From Candidatus Pacearchaeota archaeon (GTDB taxonomy: Archaea; Nanoarchaeota; Nanoarchaeia; Pacearchaeales; GW2011-AR1), in the NCBI GenBank assembly GCA_002686195.1, contig NZAS01000034.1, forward strand, positions 1-38,485: a stretch of DNA of 38,485 bases, given 5' to 3'. Position numbers and translations under genes: made by a program. The first letter of the stretch is position 1. The number at the start of each line of letters is the position of its first letter. Of the stretch, positions 31,747 through 38,412 are shown one piece after another. Under the pieces are notes generated by a model. That model saw only the letters and a list, made by a program, of their open reading frames with translations, was not told the DNA's origin and made no database searches.

Positions 31747-32315
31747 TAGAAGTCCTCGTCACCGAAGTCCTCATCGGTACCGGTATCTTCCTCGTTCTCC
31801 GGGTCGAACTCGTCCGACTCGTCGGCTTCGTCGTTGTAGCGCTTCACCGCCCCCAACTCACCGATATCGGCGTAGAAACCGGCAGTGATACGGTCCAGAG
31901 TAGCCATGAGCAGCCCCTCTTTCTCCGCAGCCTTGCTGCCGAGCTTCAGGATACCTGCGTCCTGCATGAGCGTCAGTACCGCGATGGCGTCCTTACGAGA
32001 GGACTGGTACCGGATACCGTTCTCGCGCTCCGGGTCCGGCTTGAAGCCTCCGCCCCGCTTCTGGTAACCCCCACGGCTACCACCGCTGGCATTGGAGCCA
32101 CCTTCGGCGGGGGGAGACAATTCCTTGACCTTGGTAATGACCACGTTCTTACCGCGCCGCTCCACCCTGATCTTGACCGTCGCCCCCTTGCGGATAGAGT
32201 CCGCAGTGCTCTGAGAAGCAGAGTACCACTCCCCATCTTCCAGCTTGATGCGGATGCTGTCATCGAATTTCGACGGCATCTTAACCGCTACAAGCCCCTC
32301 AAATATATCTGACAT
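31746..32315 (-). CDS. Putative single-stranded DNA-binding protein
   Basis: A 189-residue protein. The N-terminal half (SIRIKLEDGEWYSASQSTAD, TVKIRVERRGKNVVITKVKE) looks like an OB fold, followed by a Gly/Arg-rich linker (NASGGSRGGYQKRGGGF), a helical part and a very acidic tail ending in DEDFGDEDF. The acidic tail with terminal Phe is shared with T7 gp2.5 and bacterial SSB, where it recruits replication partners. Between polymerase and exonuclease genes, this is the natural place. A promoter lies at 32343-32371 upstream. GGAG precedes the ATG by nine bases. Confidence 0.7.
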   Translation of the reverse strand: MSDIFEGLVAVKMPSKFDDSIRIKLEDGEWYSASQSTADSIRKGATVKIRVERRGKNVVITKVKELSPPAEGGSNASGGSRGGYQKRGGGFKPDPERENGIRYQSSRKDAIAVLTLMQDAGILKLGSKAAEKEGLLMATLDRITAGFYADIGELGAVKRYNDEADESDEFDPENEEDTGTDEDFGDEDF

Positions 32316-32342
32316 AATTTGGTTCTCCGAGTTAGTGTTAAT

Positions 32343-32371
32343 AGGTTACCACGAATTAGGGTCGTTGTCAA
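32343..32371 (-). promoter_or_regulatory. Sigma70-like promoter for SSB-exonuclease genes
   Basis: On the minus strand: TTGACA (32371-32366), a 17-base spacer ACGACCCTAATTCGTGG, then TAACCT (32348-32343). It overlaps the stop codon of the polymerase gene and fills the only clear gap in this part of the leftward arm, 28 bases before the SSB-like ATG. Confidence 0.65.
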
Positions 32372-34326
32372 CCCTGCCCTTTGTACCAGAAGGTACCGTC
32401 GCGTTCGACGTTTAGCTCAACTTCCTGCGAGTCCTTACTTGCCCAACGGGTACCTATCGTGATACCCACGCCGAGCGGGACGTTGAATTCAATGTGATAC
32501 AGCCCTTCCAAGTACTCGTACACGTCCAGCGTGAATGTCTGGGTAGATAGTTCTCGGAACATAGCACCACTCTCCGGGGGGAAGTGCGCGATAGCCGAGT
32601 CGTGTACCGTGTTGAAAAGTACTATAGATGGATCGTTAACCCGGCTCCTGTGCCATAGATGGGTCACGGCAATCGGGATGATCTCCCCGGTGGCGAAGTT
32701 CTGTACCGGGTAGTTGTAGATCGACGGGGTGTTGTCGATGTACCCGCTTCGAGGGTCTTGCTTGGTACCGGGGAAGTACCACTTCATACCCCACGGCATT
32801 GCGTACTCTCCATTCGCCAGTACCGAGTACGTCCAGGTCTCCTGCGTTGCTGCCAACTCAGGGAACTGCTCACGGAACCACTTGTAGTACCGCTCCTGCT
32901 CCGGGGTACCTCGCCTACCTCCGTACAGGGGCTTGAAGGTTTCTTCCTTCGCGCCCTGACGGATTTCCTTCGTCACGTCCTCTTCCTCGATACCGTACAA
33001 CTGGCAGGCGGTCTGGATGTGACGGTCAATGTCGTTGCGTATGTCAGATATGGCTCGGCTATCCTGCCCCAAGAAGGCGGCTACCCGGAATTCCAACTGG
33101 CTCCCGTCTACCTCCCCTACCACAGTACCCTTGGGTCCGCAGACCATCGGCTTGTAGGCGCGGGGCATGTTCTGTAGCTGGATACCCTTCTCGGTACCGT
33201 CCTCGAACTCCACACGTACCGAGCTACTACTCAGCCGGTGGGTCGCCGCGATGTGTTGGTTGAATTGTCCGTAGAACTTGCACTCCCGTTCTTCAACGAT
33301 ATGTCGCATAAATTCCAGGGTTTTAGAGAGTTGCGCTGACAAGTGACCAATACGCGCACGTAGTTCCTTGAACTGTACCTGCGCCTCGGTAGTACACTCC
33401 AGCTTCTCCAGCGTCCCGTTGTCCACCTTCGGCGCGCCGTTCGGGAACGCCTTGCTTGGTTTGTTGCGTATCTTCTTACTCCGCTTTTGTAGTTCCTGAA
33501 ACTTCAAGTCACCATACACAAGGGTAGCCATGTCCCTCGTACTCCGGGGATTCATGTCGGGGTACTTCTGGTTCCACTCCCGTTCAGCAGCTTGGTACTC
33601 AGCTAGTACCCGGTCGTACTCCTGACGGACGGGTACCGGCGCAAGGTGGATACCCTGCGTTTCCATGTCCGCCAGTACCGGGGTGAAGATCATCCGGCAG
33701 GCAAGCGTGTCCACCTGTCCGTCCTTCTGTAGCTTACGTACCTGTCGCAAGAAGGTGCGGGTCGTGTCCTTCACGTCCTTAACTACCCGAGCCTTCACCA
33801 GTTCGGGGGGCATTTCGGTAGTGTCGATACCCACCTTGAGCATAGTGTCAACGGTGTACGCCTTCGCGGTACAGCCGTACCGTTGGGCGGTCTCGTTCAG
33901 GTTCACCCGCATCCACTGCCGGTTGGCGCGGATGATATGCTCACCGATCATGGTGTCGTACCCGATAAAGGTAGCCGGGTCGAGTCCCATGCGGATCAGC
34001 CACTTGTACTCGAACTTGATATTGTGTGCCACGAGGAAACCGCCAGCGCTGAGTACCGCCTCGATATCCGCCAGCAGGTCTGCTTGGTCTAGCTCGTTGC
34101 CCCGGTGGTACTCTACCTTGTCCCGCCCCTGTACGTACCACGCCGCGCAGACAAGCTGGTTGCGGGGGTCGGTAGCGTCACCGAAGCTGAAGGTAGTTGT
34201 CTCAAAGTCGAGACAGAGCCACGGTACGTTCTGCGTAAGGAACGCAGAGGGTAGTAGCTTGGGTGCTTCCAGCCACCACGGTAGCGCCTCGTCGGGTAGT
34301 TCTATATCTAGTCTTTCTTTAGGCAT
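32368..34326 (-). CDS. DNA polymerase I (family A) with 3'-5' exonuclease
   Basis: A 652-residue replicative polymerase. Exonuclease motifs: CLDFETT (D40, E42), AHNIKFEYKW (N102; the usual Asp is E106) and VVKDVKDT (D184). Polymerase motifs: A as GEVDGSQLEFR (D407), O-helix R456, K460, F464, Y468 (RQGAKEETFKPLYGG), and C as NTVHDSAIA (H575, D576; Ser instead of Glu at 577). The Phe in the O-helix at the position of E. coli F762 is the wild-type form. The ATG overlaps the helicase stop. Confidence 0.92.
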   Translation of the reverse strand: MPKERLDIELPDEALPWWLEAPKLLPSAFLTQNVPWLCLDFETTTFSFGDATDPRNQLVCAAWYVQGRDKVEYHRGNELDQADLLADIEAVLSAGGFLVAHNIKFEYKWLIRMGLDPATFIGYDTMIGEHIIRANRQWMRVNLNETAQRYGCTAKAYTVDTMLKVGIDTTEMPPELVKARVVKDVKDTTRTFLRQVRKLQKDGQVDTLACRMIFTPVLADMETQGIHLAPVPVRQEYDRVLAEYQAAEREWNQKYPDMNPRSTRDMATLVYGDLKFQELQKRSKKIRNKPSKAFPNGAPKVDNGTLEKLECTTEAQVQFKELRARIGHLSAQLSKTLEFMRHIVEERECKFYGQFNQHIAATHRLSSSSVRVEFEDGTEKGIQLQNMPRAYKPMVCGPKGTVVGEVDGSQLEFRVAAFLGQDSRAISDIRNDIDRHIQTACQLYGIEEEDVTKEIRQGAKEETFKPLYGGRRGTPEQERYYKWFREQFPELAATQETWTYSVLANGEYAMPWGMKWYFPGTKQDPRSGYIDNTPSIYNYPVQNFATGEIIPIAVTHLWHRSRVNDPSIVLFNTVHDSAIAHFPPESGAMFRELSTQTFTLDVYEYLEGLYHIEFNVPLGVGITIGTRWASKDSQEVELNVERDGTFWYKGQG

Positions 34327-35551
34327 CTTTGAACCTGCAACTTTCGCCGTTGAGTACTTGGTGAATCACGGGTAGTGTCTTCATCTTTTTCCTCTTGTTC
34401 TTGCAAATGGTGATCGCCACCATGTCCCGGTTGGTTAGGGCTTCGTTGGTACCGATACCGAGCATCACGTCGGCGCAGCCGGGTACCCCGGTCTTACTGC
34501 CGTACGAGTCTGCCATAGTCATCACCGCCTTGTCCGGTATGGTACCGTCCGTGGCCGGTGACCCTTCTAGCGCGGCTCCTACCAGTATCATCAGGGTACG
34601 TGTTCGCTTACCCATTGCGCGAAGCTGTTGAGCCACTCGGTCAACCGCGCCCGTATTGTCCGACGCCGCTTCACGGCTCGGGGCGAGGTGCCGTACTTGG
34701 TTAACGGCACATACATCAGGCTTAAAATGTTCGATTGCCCGAGCAACGTCTTTTGTGGTACCGGGTACCGGGTCCGGTATGATAAGATTATCACCGCCGT
34801 ACTTCTTACATCGCTTCTCGAATTCGTCTGGATTTGATTCTGCCCAATCAAGGCTGCAACCAGCAAGGCAGCAACCAACCCTTCTCTTAACATCATCCGG
34901 TAAATCCTCATTCTCAATCAGCAGTACCTTCTTACCTGCCCGTAGCATACCCGCCACGTTGTACAGACACAGAGCGCTCTTACCAACGTTCACACGTCCG
35001 ATAATCACTACGCAGTGGCCCGGAAGTACCCCGCCCCGCAGCATCGTGTTGAGCCTACGTGGGTATAGTTGTATCGGGGTCTCCGGGTTTGCCGACTCGC
35101 GTACTACGTCGCCGTACGTCTTTTCCAGTACCCGGAACCCGCCCCCTAGGTCGGTGGCATCATTGAGTACTGTATATTTATCCAGTAGTGGGGATACTTC
35201 CTTGGCTGGCTTACCGGCGGCTATCGCCATAGCCAGTTCGTTACCAGCCCGGTGCCGCTTGATATCAAGTACCTCACGTACCACGTTAGCAGTTCCGCGC
35301 TCCGGGGTTATCTCACGAAATAGATTCGCTATCGCATCAGAGTGCTTCGGCAGTGCCTTGAGCATCCGGCTCTTAATGGTGTCCCGGTCACAGGTAGTTG
35401 CCTTCGGGTCGATGGTGTACCACTCGGCTACCTGCTCATACGCAGCCTGCGCTAGAGCGGAAAACTCCGAGGGGTCTACGTGGTCTACAATGGCGTCGTA
35501 TGCACTCCTGTCATAGAGTACGGCGGCTAGTATCGCTGTCTCATCCGCCAC
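34319..35551 (-). CDS. DnaB-type replicative helicase
   Basis: A 410-residue helicase of the DnaB/T7 gp4 C-terminal type. The N-terminal part (residues 1-110) resembles DnaB-N. Walker A is GRVNVGKS (185-192). The segment of Walker B reads DVCAVNQVRHL, with Asn 284 in the place of the usual Asp. Other motifs: LLIENEDLPDDVKRR (H1a) and TLMILVGAALEG. It unwinds DNA at the fork together with the separate primase, so the two activities fused in T7 gp4 are split here. GTG 35551, preceded by GAGGT, overlaps the primase end by 11 bases. Confidence 0.85.
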   Translation of the reverse strand: MADETAILAAVLYDRSAYDAIVDHVDPSEFSALAQAAYEQVAEWYTIDPKATTCDRDTIKSRMLKALPKHSDAIANLFREITPERGTANVVREVLDIKRHRAGNELAMAIAAGKPAKEVSPLLDKYTVLNDATDLGGGFRVLEKTYGDVVRESANPETPIQLYPRRLNTMLRGGVLPGHCVVIIGRVNVGKSALCLYNVAGMLRAGKKVLLIENEDLPDDVKRRVGCCLAGCSLDWAESNPDEFEKRCKKYGGDNLIIPDPVPGTTKDVARAIEHFKPDVCAVNQVRHLAPSREAASDNTGAVDRVAQQLRAMGKRTRTLMILVGAALEGSPATDGTIPDKAVMTMADSYGSKTGVPGCADVMLGIGTNEALTNRDMVAITICKNKRKKMKTLPVIHQVLNGESCRFKDA

Positions 35552-36344
35552 GGGTTACCTCGCAGAGCATATCGAAATTCTCGTTATCCATATCCTTTAC
35601 GTCCTCGTGGAACATCGGGATCGCGATGCCGCCAATGCTGTTTGCCAGATTTGCTGCAGCCGCCTGCGCGTCGTTGTCTAGGATAACACAGATTCTTGTC
35701 GGTGTCAACTCCCGTACCTCGTCCAGCGCCCGTTGCGGTAGGGAGGTACCGAGTAGTGCTACCGTTGGGAAGTACTGCGCTAGTCTCGCGGCGGACGGTT
35801 GGTCCTCCACGATACATACCGGTACGTCTTCCCTGTGGAATTTCGGGAAGTACCACGAGACCATAGGTACCTCGCCGCTGCTCATGTATGGTCGCAGTAG
35901 TGTCTTGGGTCCGTCCTTCTGGACTGACGCCCGTTCCACGTACCCGCGCTCCCTGCCATACATATCGTAGACGGGGAACACCCAAGAGTGCATCACCCGC
36001 CCGGTACACAGGATACCCACGAAGTCCTCGTGTAGGGAGTACCGCCGCCCGAGTAGTCTTGATGCGCTATCGGTTAGCCCAGCATAGTCCTTCCGCGCCC
36101 GGTACGGGTCGTACGTGGTACGCGCAGCACTAGGTTTTTCTGCTGCGGCGGGGGTACCTACCCGGTCGGTGGTACCGAACGTGGCGCAACCGGCGGACAG
36201 GCATTTGTACCAGTGTCCCCCCTCATCGGCGGGGCCGATCATCAGCTTGTTGTGCTTGCCGCACGTCGGGCAGGCTGTGTACAGTAGCCCGTCCTGCTGG
36301 TGTTGCTCCACGAATAGTCGTACCTGAGTACGTGCGTCACTCAT
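35541..36344 (-). CDS. DNA primase (zinc ribbon plus TOPRIM)
   Basis: A 267-residue primase like the N-terminal part of T7 gp4. Zinc site C25-x2-C28 and C48-x4-C53 (CPTC, CLSAGC). The core has FPVYDMYGRERGYVERA, and the TOPRIM Glu and Asp residues are in VCIVEDQPSA (E180) and ICVILDNDAQ (D223, D225). It makes primers for lagging-strand synthesis. The start overlaps the previous stop (ATGA). A promoter for the helicase gene lies within it at 35680-35708. Confidence 0.88.
   Translation of the reverse strand: MSDARTQVRLFVEQHQQDGLLYTACPTCGKHNKLMIGPADEGGHWYKCLSAGCATFGTTDRVGTPAAAEKPSAARTTYDPYRARKDYAGLTDSASRLLGRRYSLHEDFVGILCTGRVMHSWVFPVYDMYGRERGYVERASVQKDGPKTLLRPYMSSGEVPMVSWYFPKFHREDVPVCIVEDQPSAARLAQYFPTVALLGTSLPQRALDEVRELTPTRICVILDNDAQAAAANLANSIGGIAIPMFHEDVKDMDNENFDMLCEVTRGG
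35680..35708 (-). promoter_or_regulatory. Sigma70-like promoter inside the primase gene
   Basis: Minus strand: TTGACA (35708-35703), spacer CCGACAAGAATCTGTGT (17 bases), TATCCT (35685-35680). The spacer shares CAAGAATC at the same place with the promoter at 37327-37355, and its TGTGT ends with a TG extended -10 element. It is 129 bases before the helicase start. Confidence 0.6.
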
Positions 36345-36517
36345 TCATAACTCCACGGCAGGTCATCACAGGCCTCTAGTACCCCGTCCGGTGTCGGTAA
36401 ACCGGGGAAGTCGGGTACTAGGTCTCGTGCTGCTTCCTCGGGGTTGTCGAAGCGGTCCCGCCAGAGCGGGTCCGCCTCATTCAACGCCTCAATCAGCCTT
36501 GCTTCCCAATCGTGCAT
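36341..36517 (-). CDS. Small acidic hypothetical protein
   Basis: A 58-residue protein, rich in Asp, Glu, Pro and Trp (MHDWEARLIEALNEADPLW at the N-terminus, CDDLPWSYE at the C-terminus). Start and stop overlap both neighbours by one and four bases (TAATG, ATGA), leaving no doubt that the stretch is translated. An acidic, Trp-bearing small protein just before primase might bind a replication partner, as gp2-like or gp5.5-like inhibitors do, but that is speculation. Confidence 0.7.
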   Translation of the reverse strand: MHDWEARLIEALNEADPLWRDRFDNPEEAARDLVPDFPGLPTPDGVLEACDDLPWSYE

Positions 36518-36990
36518 TAGTGTACCGCACGCTCGTTGCCGTCGGAGGTGCTGGAGATAGCCGCCGCGATCACATCACGCAGTTCGTTCTGCTGCGCCGC
36601 CAACGTCTTCGCCAGTTCGCGGGCGGGTAAACGGTGGTTCGTGGGATCGTCATAGTTGACGGTATCCATTGTGGCCTCCTGCTCACGGGTCTGGTTGAGG
36701 GAGAGTTCCTGCTGCTCGGGAGTAGCCCGGTCAAATAGGCTGGTGTACATCACGCCGGTATTCGGGTCTGCCCAGTAGGCGAAGGTACCGTTAGATACCA
36801 GGGACAATTGCGCCGGTACGAACGGCTCCATTGCCCCGGCGGCCATTTCGGCAGGCATCACACCGCCGAGAATCCCGTCGCAGAGGTCCGCATTGTCGAG
36901 CGGCCTGCTGCTGGCGGTTACCAGTTCGATCAGTGCCGTACGGTAGATATCGTTCACGGCGGTTTGCACAGCAATTTGAGTCATCGTCAT
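36517..36990 (-). CDS. Hypothetical early protein
   Basis: A 157-residue protein. Residues 1-30 are helical (QIAVQTAVNDIYRTALIELV), the centre is rich in Met and Pro (GGVMPAEMAAGAMEPFVPA) and the C-terminus helical (LAKTLAAQQNELRDVIAAAI). I do not recognise it. Several starts are possible (GTG 36999, ATG 36990, ATG 36984) and none has a clear ribosome binding site. The first gene after the promoter at 37057-37085. Its stop overlaps the next ATG. Confidence 0.65.
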   Translation of the reverse strand: MTMTQIAVQTAVNDIYRTALIELVTASSRPLDNADLCDGILGGVMPAEMAAGAMEPFVPAQLSLVSNGTFAYWADPNTGVMYTSLFDRATPEQQELSLNQTREQEATMDTVNYDDPTNHRLPARELAKTLAAQQNELRDVIAAAISSTSDGNERAVH

Positions 36991-37056
36991 AATAATCACA
37001 TTCTAGTTGGTTGGTTATATAGTCCGGTCGTCAACCCGGTTAGACACTACACAAAT

Positions 37057-37085
37057 ACCTTACCACGTTTGTTCCGTCGTGTCAA
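37057..37085 (-). promoter_or_regulatory. Sigma70-like promoter at 37085
   Basis: Minus strand: TTGACA (37085-37080), spacer CGACGGAACAAACGTGG (17 bases), TAAGGT (37062-37057). It overlaps the end of the 48-residue gene at 37060-37206 and precedes the gene starting at 36990. The spacer end CGTGG is shared with the promoter at 32343-32371. Confidence 0.6.
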
Positions 37086-37206
37086 CACGGTACCCCTTGC
37101 GGATATAGTTAGTACGTACGCGGTGAGCGCCCTCGCGTCGGCGCTTGTCTTGGGGGATGTACTTCCTGCCCTTAATCTTCTGTCGCTTTCTGTCGTTGTC
37201 GCTCAT
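37060..37206 (-). CDS. Small very basic protein
   Basis: A 48-residue protein with about 16 Lys/Arg residues (DNDRKRQKIKGRKYIPQDKR). GGAG lies nine bases before ATG 37206. It is the first gene after the promoter at 37327-37355 and its structured leader, so it should be made at once after infection. A nucleic-acid- or RNA-binding role is plausible: small Arg-rich phage proteins such as N-type antiterminators look like this. There is no direct evidence for it. Confidence 0.65.
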   Translation of the reverse strand: MSDNDRKRQKIKGRKYIPQDKRRREGAHRVRTNYIRKGYRVDTTEQTW

Positions 37207-37320
37207 AGCATACTCCGCTTACGGTACACGGTACGGTACTACGGTACGGTTACCTCCCTTCCGTCCCTCCCTCACTCCCTGTTAGGGAGTTCGGTCGGTC
37301 CGTCCGGTCGGTAACGGTAC
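37207..37320 (-). promoter_or_regulatory. Structured leader RNA of the leftward arm
   Basis: In the transcript from the promoter at 37327-37355, the order is GTTACC (37315-37310), a perfect hairpin ACTCCCT-AAC-AGGGAGT (37290-37274), a GA-rich run (37273-37255), then GGTAAC (37254-37249), which can pair with the first element. The rightward leader at 580-682 has the same order. CCGTACCGT words are repeated on both sides. A regulatory role is inference. Confidence 0.45.
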
Positions 37321-37326
37321 GGTAAA

Positions 37327-37355
37327 AGGGTATCATGGATTCTTGCGCTTGTCAA
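37327..37355 (-). promoter_or_regulatory. Sigma70-like promoter upstream of the structured leader
   Basis: Minus strand: TTGACA (37355-37350), spacer AGCGCAAGAATCCATGA (17 bases), TACCCT (37332-37327). It overlaps the end of the small membrane protein gene at 37333-37509. CAAGAATC in the spacer is shared at the same position with the promoter at 35680-35708. Confidence 0.65.
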
Positions 37356-37509
37356 CCTGATGTTTATACAGTGCTGTACGTTTATCCAGTTCCCGTAGAC
37401 GGAGGTACCGCTCTAGCCTGATACCTAACCAGCCTACCCCGGCGAACAGTAGCAGCACCAGAGTGCCACCACCGTACGCTAACAGGCTGAGTAATAGTCC
37501 TGTACTCAC
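37333..37509 (-). CDS. Small membrane protein
   Basis: A 58-residue protein with one long N-terminal membrane helix (residues 3-28: LLLSLLAYGGGTLVLLLFAG) and a basic, helical C-terminus (RLERYLRLRELDKRTALYKH). I choose GTG 37509 with GGGAG eight bases upstream; GTG 37518, overlapping the previous stop, is the alternative. An N-in, basic tail topology is expected. Small early membrane proteins may interfere with host functions or exclusion, but no match is recognised. Confidence 0.65.
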   Translation of the reverse strand: MSTGLLLSLLAYGGGTLVLLLFAGVGWLGIRLERYLRLRELDKRTALYKHQVDKRKNP

Positions 37510-37511
37510 GG

Positions 37512-37835
37512 CTACCACTCCCGTACCGGGTTGTTAGTTAGGTACTCGTCTATCTGCCGTTGTTCCTCGGACTGCCGAGACTTTGCCGCGCCGTGTTTAC
37601 ACTCGTCGCTGCAATACTTTGGTAGCCGCACGGCGGTACCTTCCGTCGATACGTCCCGCTCCACTTCAAAGAATTCCCCGCAGTGTTCGCAGCCGGTGCG
37701 CGGGTATACCTTGGGTACTATGGGTACCCCGTCCGCGTCTTCTCGCCTGCCCCAATATCGCCCCTTGCTCTGCTCGGTTTCCTCGCGGGATTCTACATCC
37801 CGCACATAGTCGTTTACGTCTTTAACCACGTTCAT
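37512..37835 (-). CDS. Zinc-finger early protein
   Basis: A 107-residue protein with a C-x2-C ... C-x3-C site: CEHCGEFFEVE, then PKYCSDECKHG. This is the treble-clef-like pattern of small zinc proteins that bind nucleic acid or protein. The rest is charged (residues 1-35 and 85-107) and probably helical. GGGAG lies four bases before ATG 37835. It lies in the first early block, so it may regulate host or phage genes. Confidence 0.7.
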   Translation of the reverse strand: MNVVKDVNDYVRDVESREETEQSKGRYWGRREDADGVPIVPKVYPRTGCEHCGEFFEVERDVSTEGTAVRLPKYCSDECKHGAAKSRQSEEQRQIDEYLTNNPVREW

Positions 37836-38037
37836 TATACTCCCGTGTTAGTTTCTTGTACCGTTGGTACACTACTCTGCTGCTGGTCGGGTTACAGCGT
37901 ACCTGCCCGGTGTGTTGGTGTACTTGGTAGTCGTCGTTGCCTATCTTGTGAATATTTATACCGTCAACGCGTATGGTACCCATACCTAACGCCTCGCGTA
38001 CCTCGCGCCGTAAGCGCTTCGCCTTCTTTCCGTTCAC
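37822..38037 (-). CDS. Small basic early protein
   Basis: A 71-residue basic protein: Lys/Arg-rich N-terminus (NGKKAKRLRREVREALGMG), a beta-like centre (IHKIGNDDYQVHQHTGQVRC) and a basic C-terminal helix (SRVVYQRYKKLTREYNERG). Start GTG 38037 has a perfect AGGAGG seven bases upstream, and the stop of the previous gene overlaps. It may bind nucleic acid; no family is recognised. Confidence 0.7.
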   Translation of the reverse strand: MNGKKAKRLRREVREALGMGTIRVDGINIHKIGNDDYQVHQHTGQVRCNPTSSRVVYQRYKKLTREYNERG

Positions 38038-38270
38038 ACGCTGTCCTCCTGTGTAACTTCTTTACCGTCGATAAATAACCCATGAGGGCGCCAGTCTATC
38101 ACGCATCCGTGCCCTTGCGCGGCTGTCGTGATAACGTCTAACAGGTGTACTGAGATAACCAAGCGCCTACGTGCGGCAAACGCTCGGAGTCTCCACTTAG
38201 CGGTTGTATACGCGAGTACGATCGTACTCGCTCCACAGCCTGCCGCGATCATCGTCATCATCTCCATCAT
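38034..38270 (-). CDS. Small membrane-associated early protein
   Basis: A 78-residue protein with a Met-rich, moderately hydrophobic N-terminal helix (MTMIAAGCGASTIVLAYTTA), a basic stretch (KWRLRAFAARRRL) and a C-terminal part with VIDWRPHGLFIDGKEV. I choose ATG 38270, with GGAG six bases upstream, over TTG 38282. It overlaps the next gene's ribosome binding site. The membrane helix is weak, so this assignment is tentative. Confidence 0.6.
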   Translation of the reverse strand: MMEMMTMIAAGCGASTIVLAYTTAKWRLRAFAARRRLVISVHLLDVITTAAQGHGCVIDWRPHGLFIDGKEVTQEDSV

Positions 38271-38271
38271 A

Positions 38272-38412
38272 CTACGCTCCAAAGATTACAAATTTACAGG
38301 AATAACGCTCGTACGCTTGCGCCCATGCATGGGCAACGTCTTGCGCCCATACGTACCCGACACAATTGTACCCGCGTCCGATTACCTCAAACCGTCTTAC
38401 TTTACCCGTCAT
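38272..38412 (-). CDS. Small early protein, first leftward gene in the window
   Basis: A 46-residue protein (TGKVRRFEVIGRGYNCVGYV at the N-terminus, with WAQDVAHAWAQAYERY). GAGGT precedes ATG 38412. WAQ appears twice because of an 11-base direct repeat, and a 14-base palindrome lies within the gene. The pattern of a short strand followed by a helix with AxxWAxAYxxY is seen in small phage proteins; a function is not known. It was missed by length cut-offs but fits the tandem early genes. Confidence 0.6.
   Translation of the reverse strand: MTGKVRRFEVIGRGYNCVGYVWAQDVAHAWAQAYERYSCKFVIFGA
38316..38350. repeat. Palindrome and direct repeat within the first leftward gene
   Basis: GCCCATGCATGGGC (38321-38334) is a perfect 14-base palindrome. 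CTTGCGCCCAT occurs at 38316-38326 and again at 38340-38350. The palindrome falls between the repeats. Confidence 0.8.

Noticed and set aside
33830..33855. TTGACA on the minus strand inside the polymerase gene
   Set aside because: The -10 candidate with 16-base spacing (TATCGA) does not fit the family, and there is no gene start nearby.
32368..34326. Z-genome (2-aminoadenine) system
   Set aside because: Although a MazZ-type family member is present, no PurZ-like (adenylosuccinate synthetase-like) or DatZ-like HD protein is found in the window, so a Z pathway cannot be claimed.
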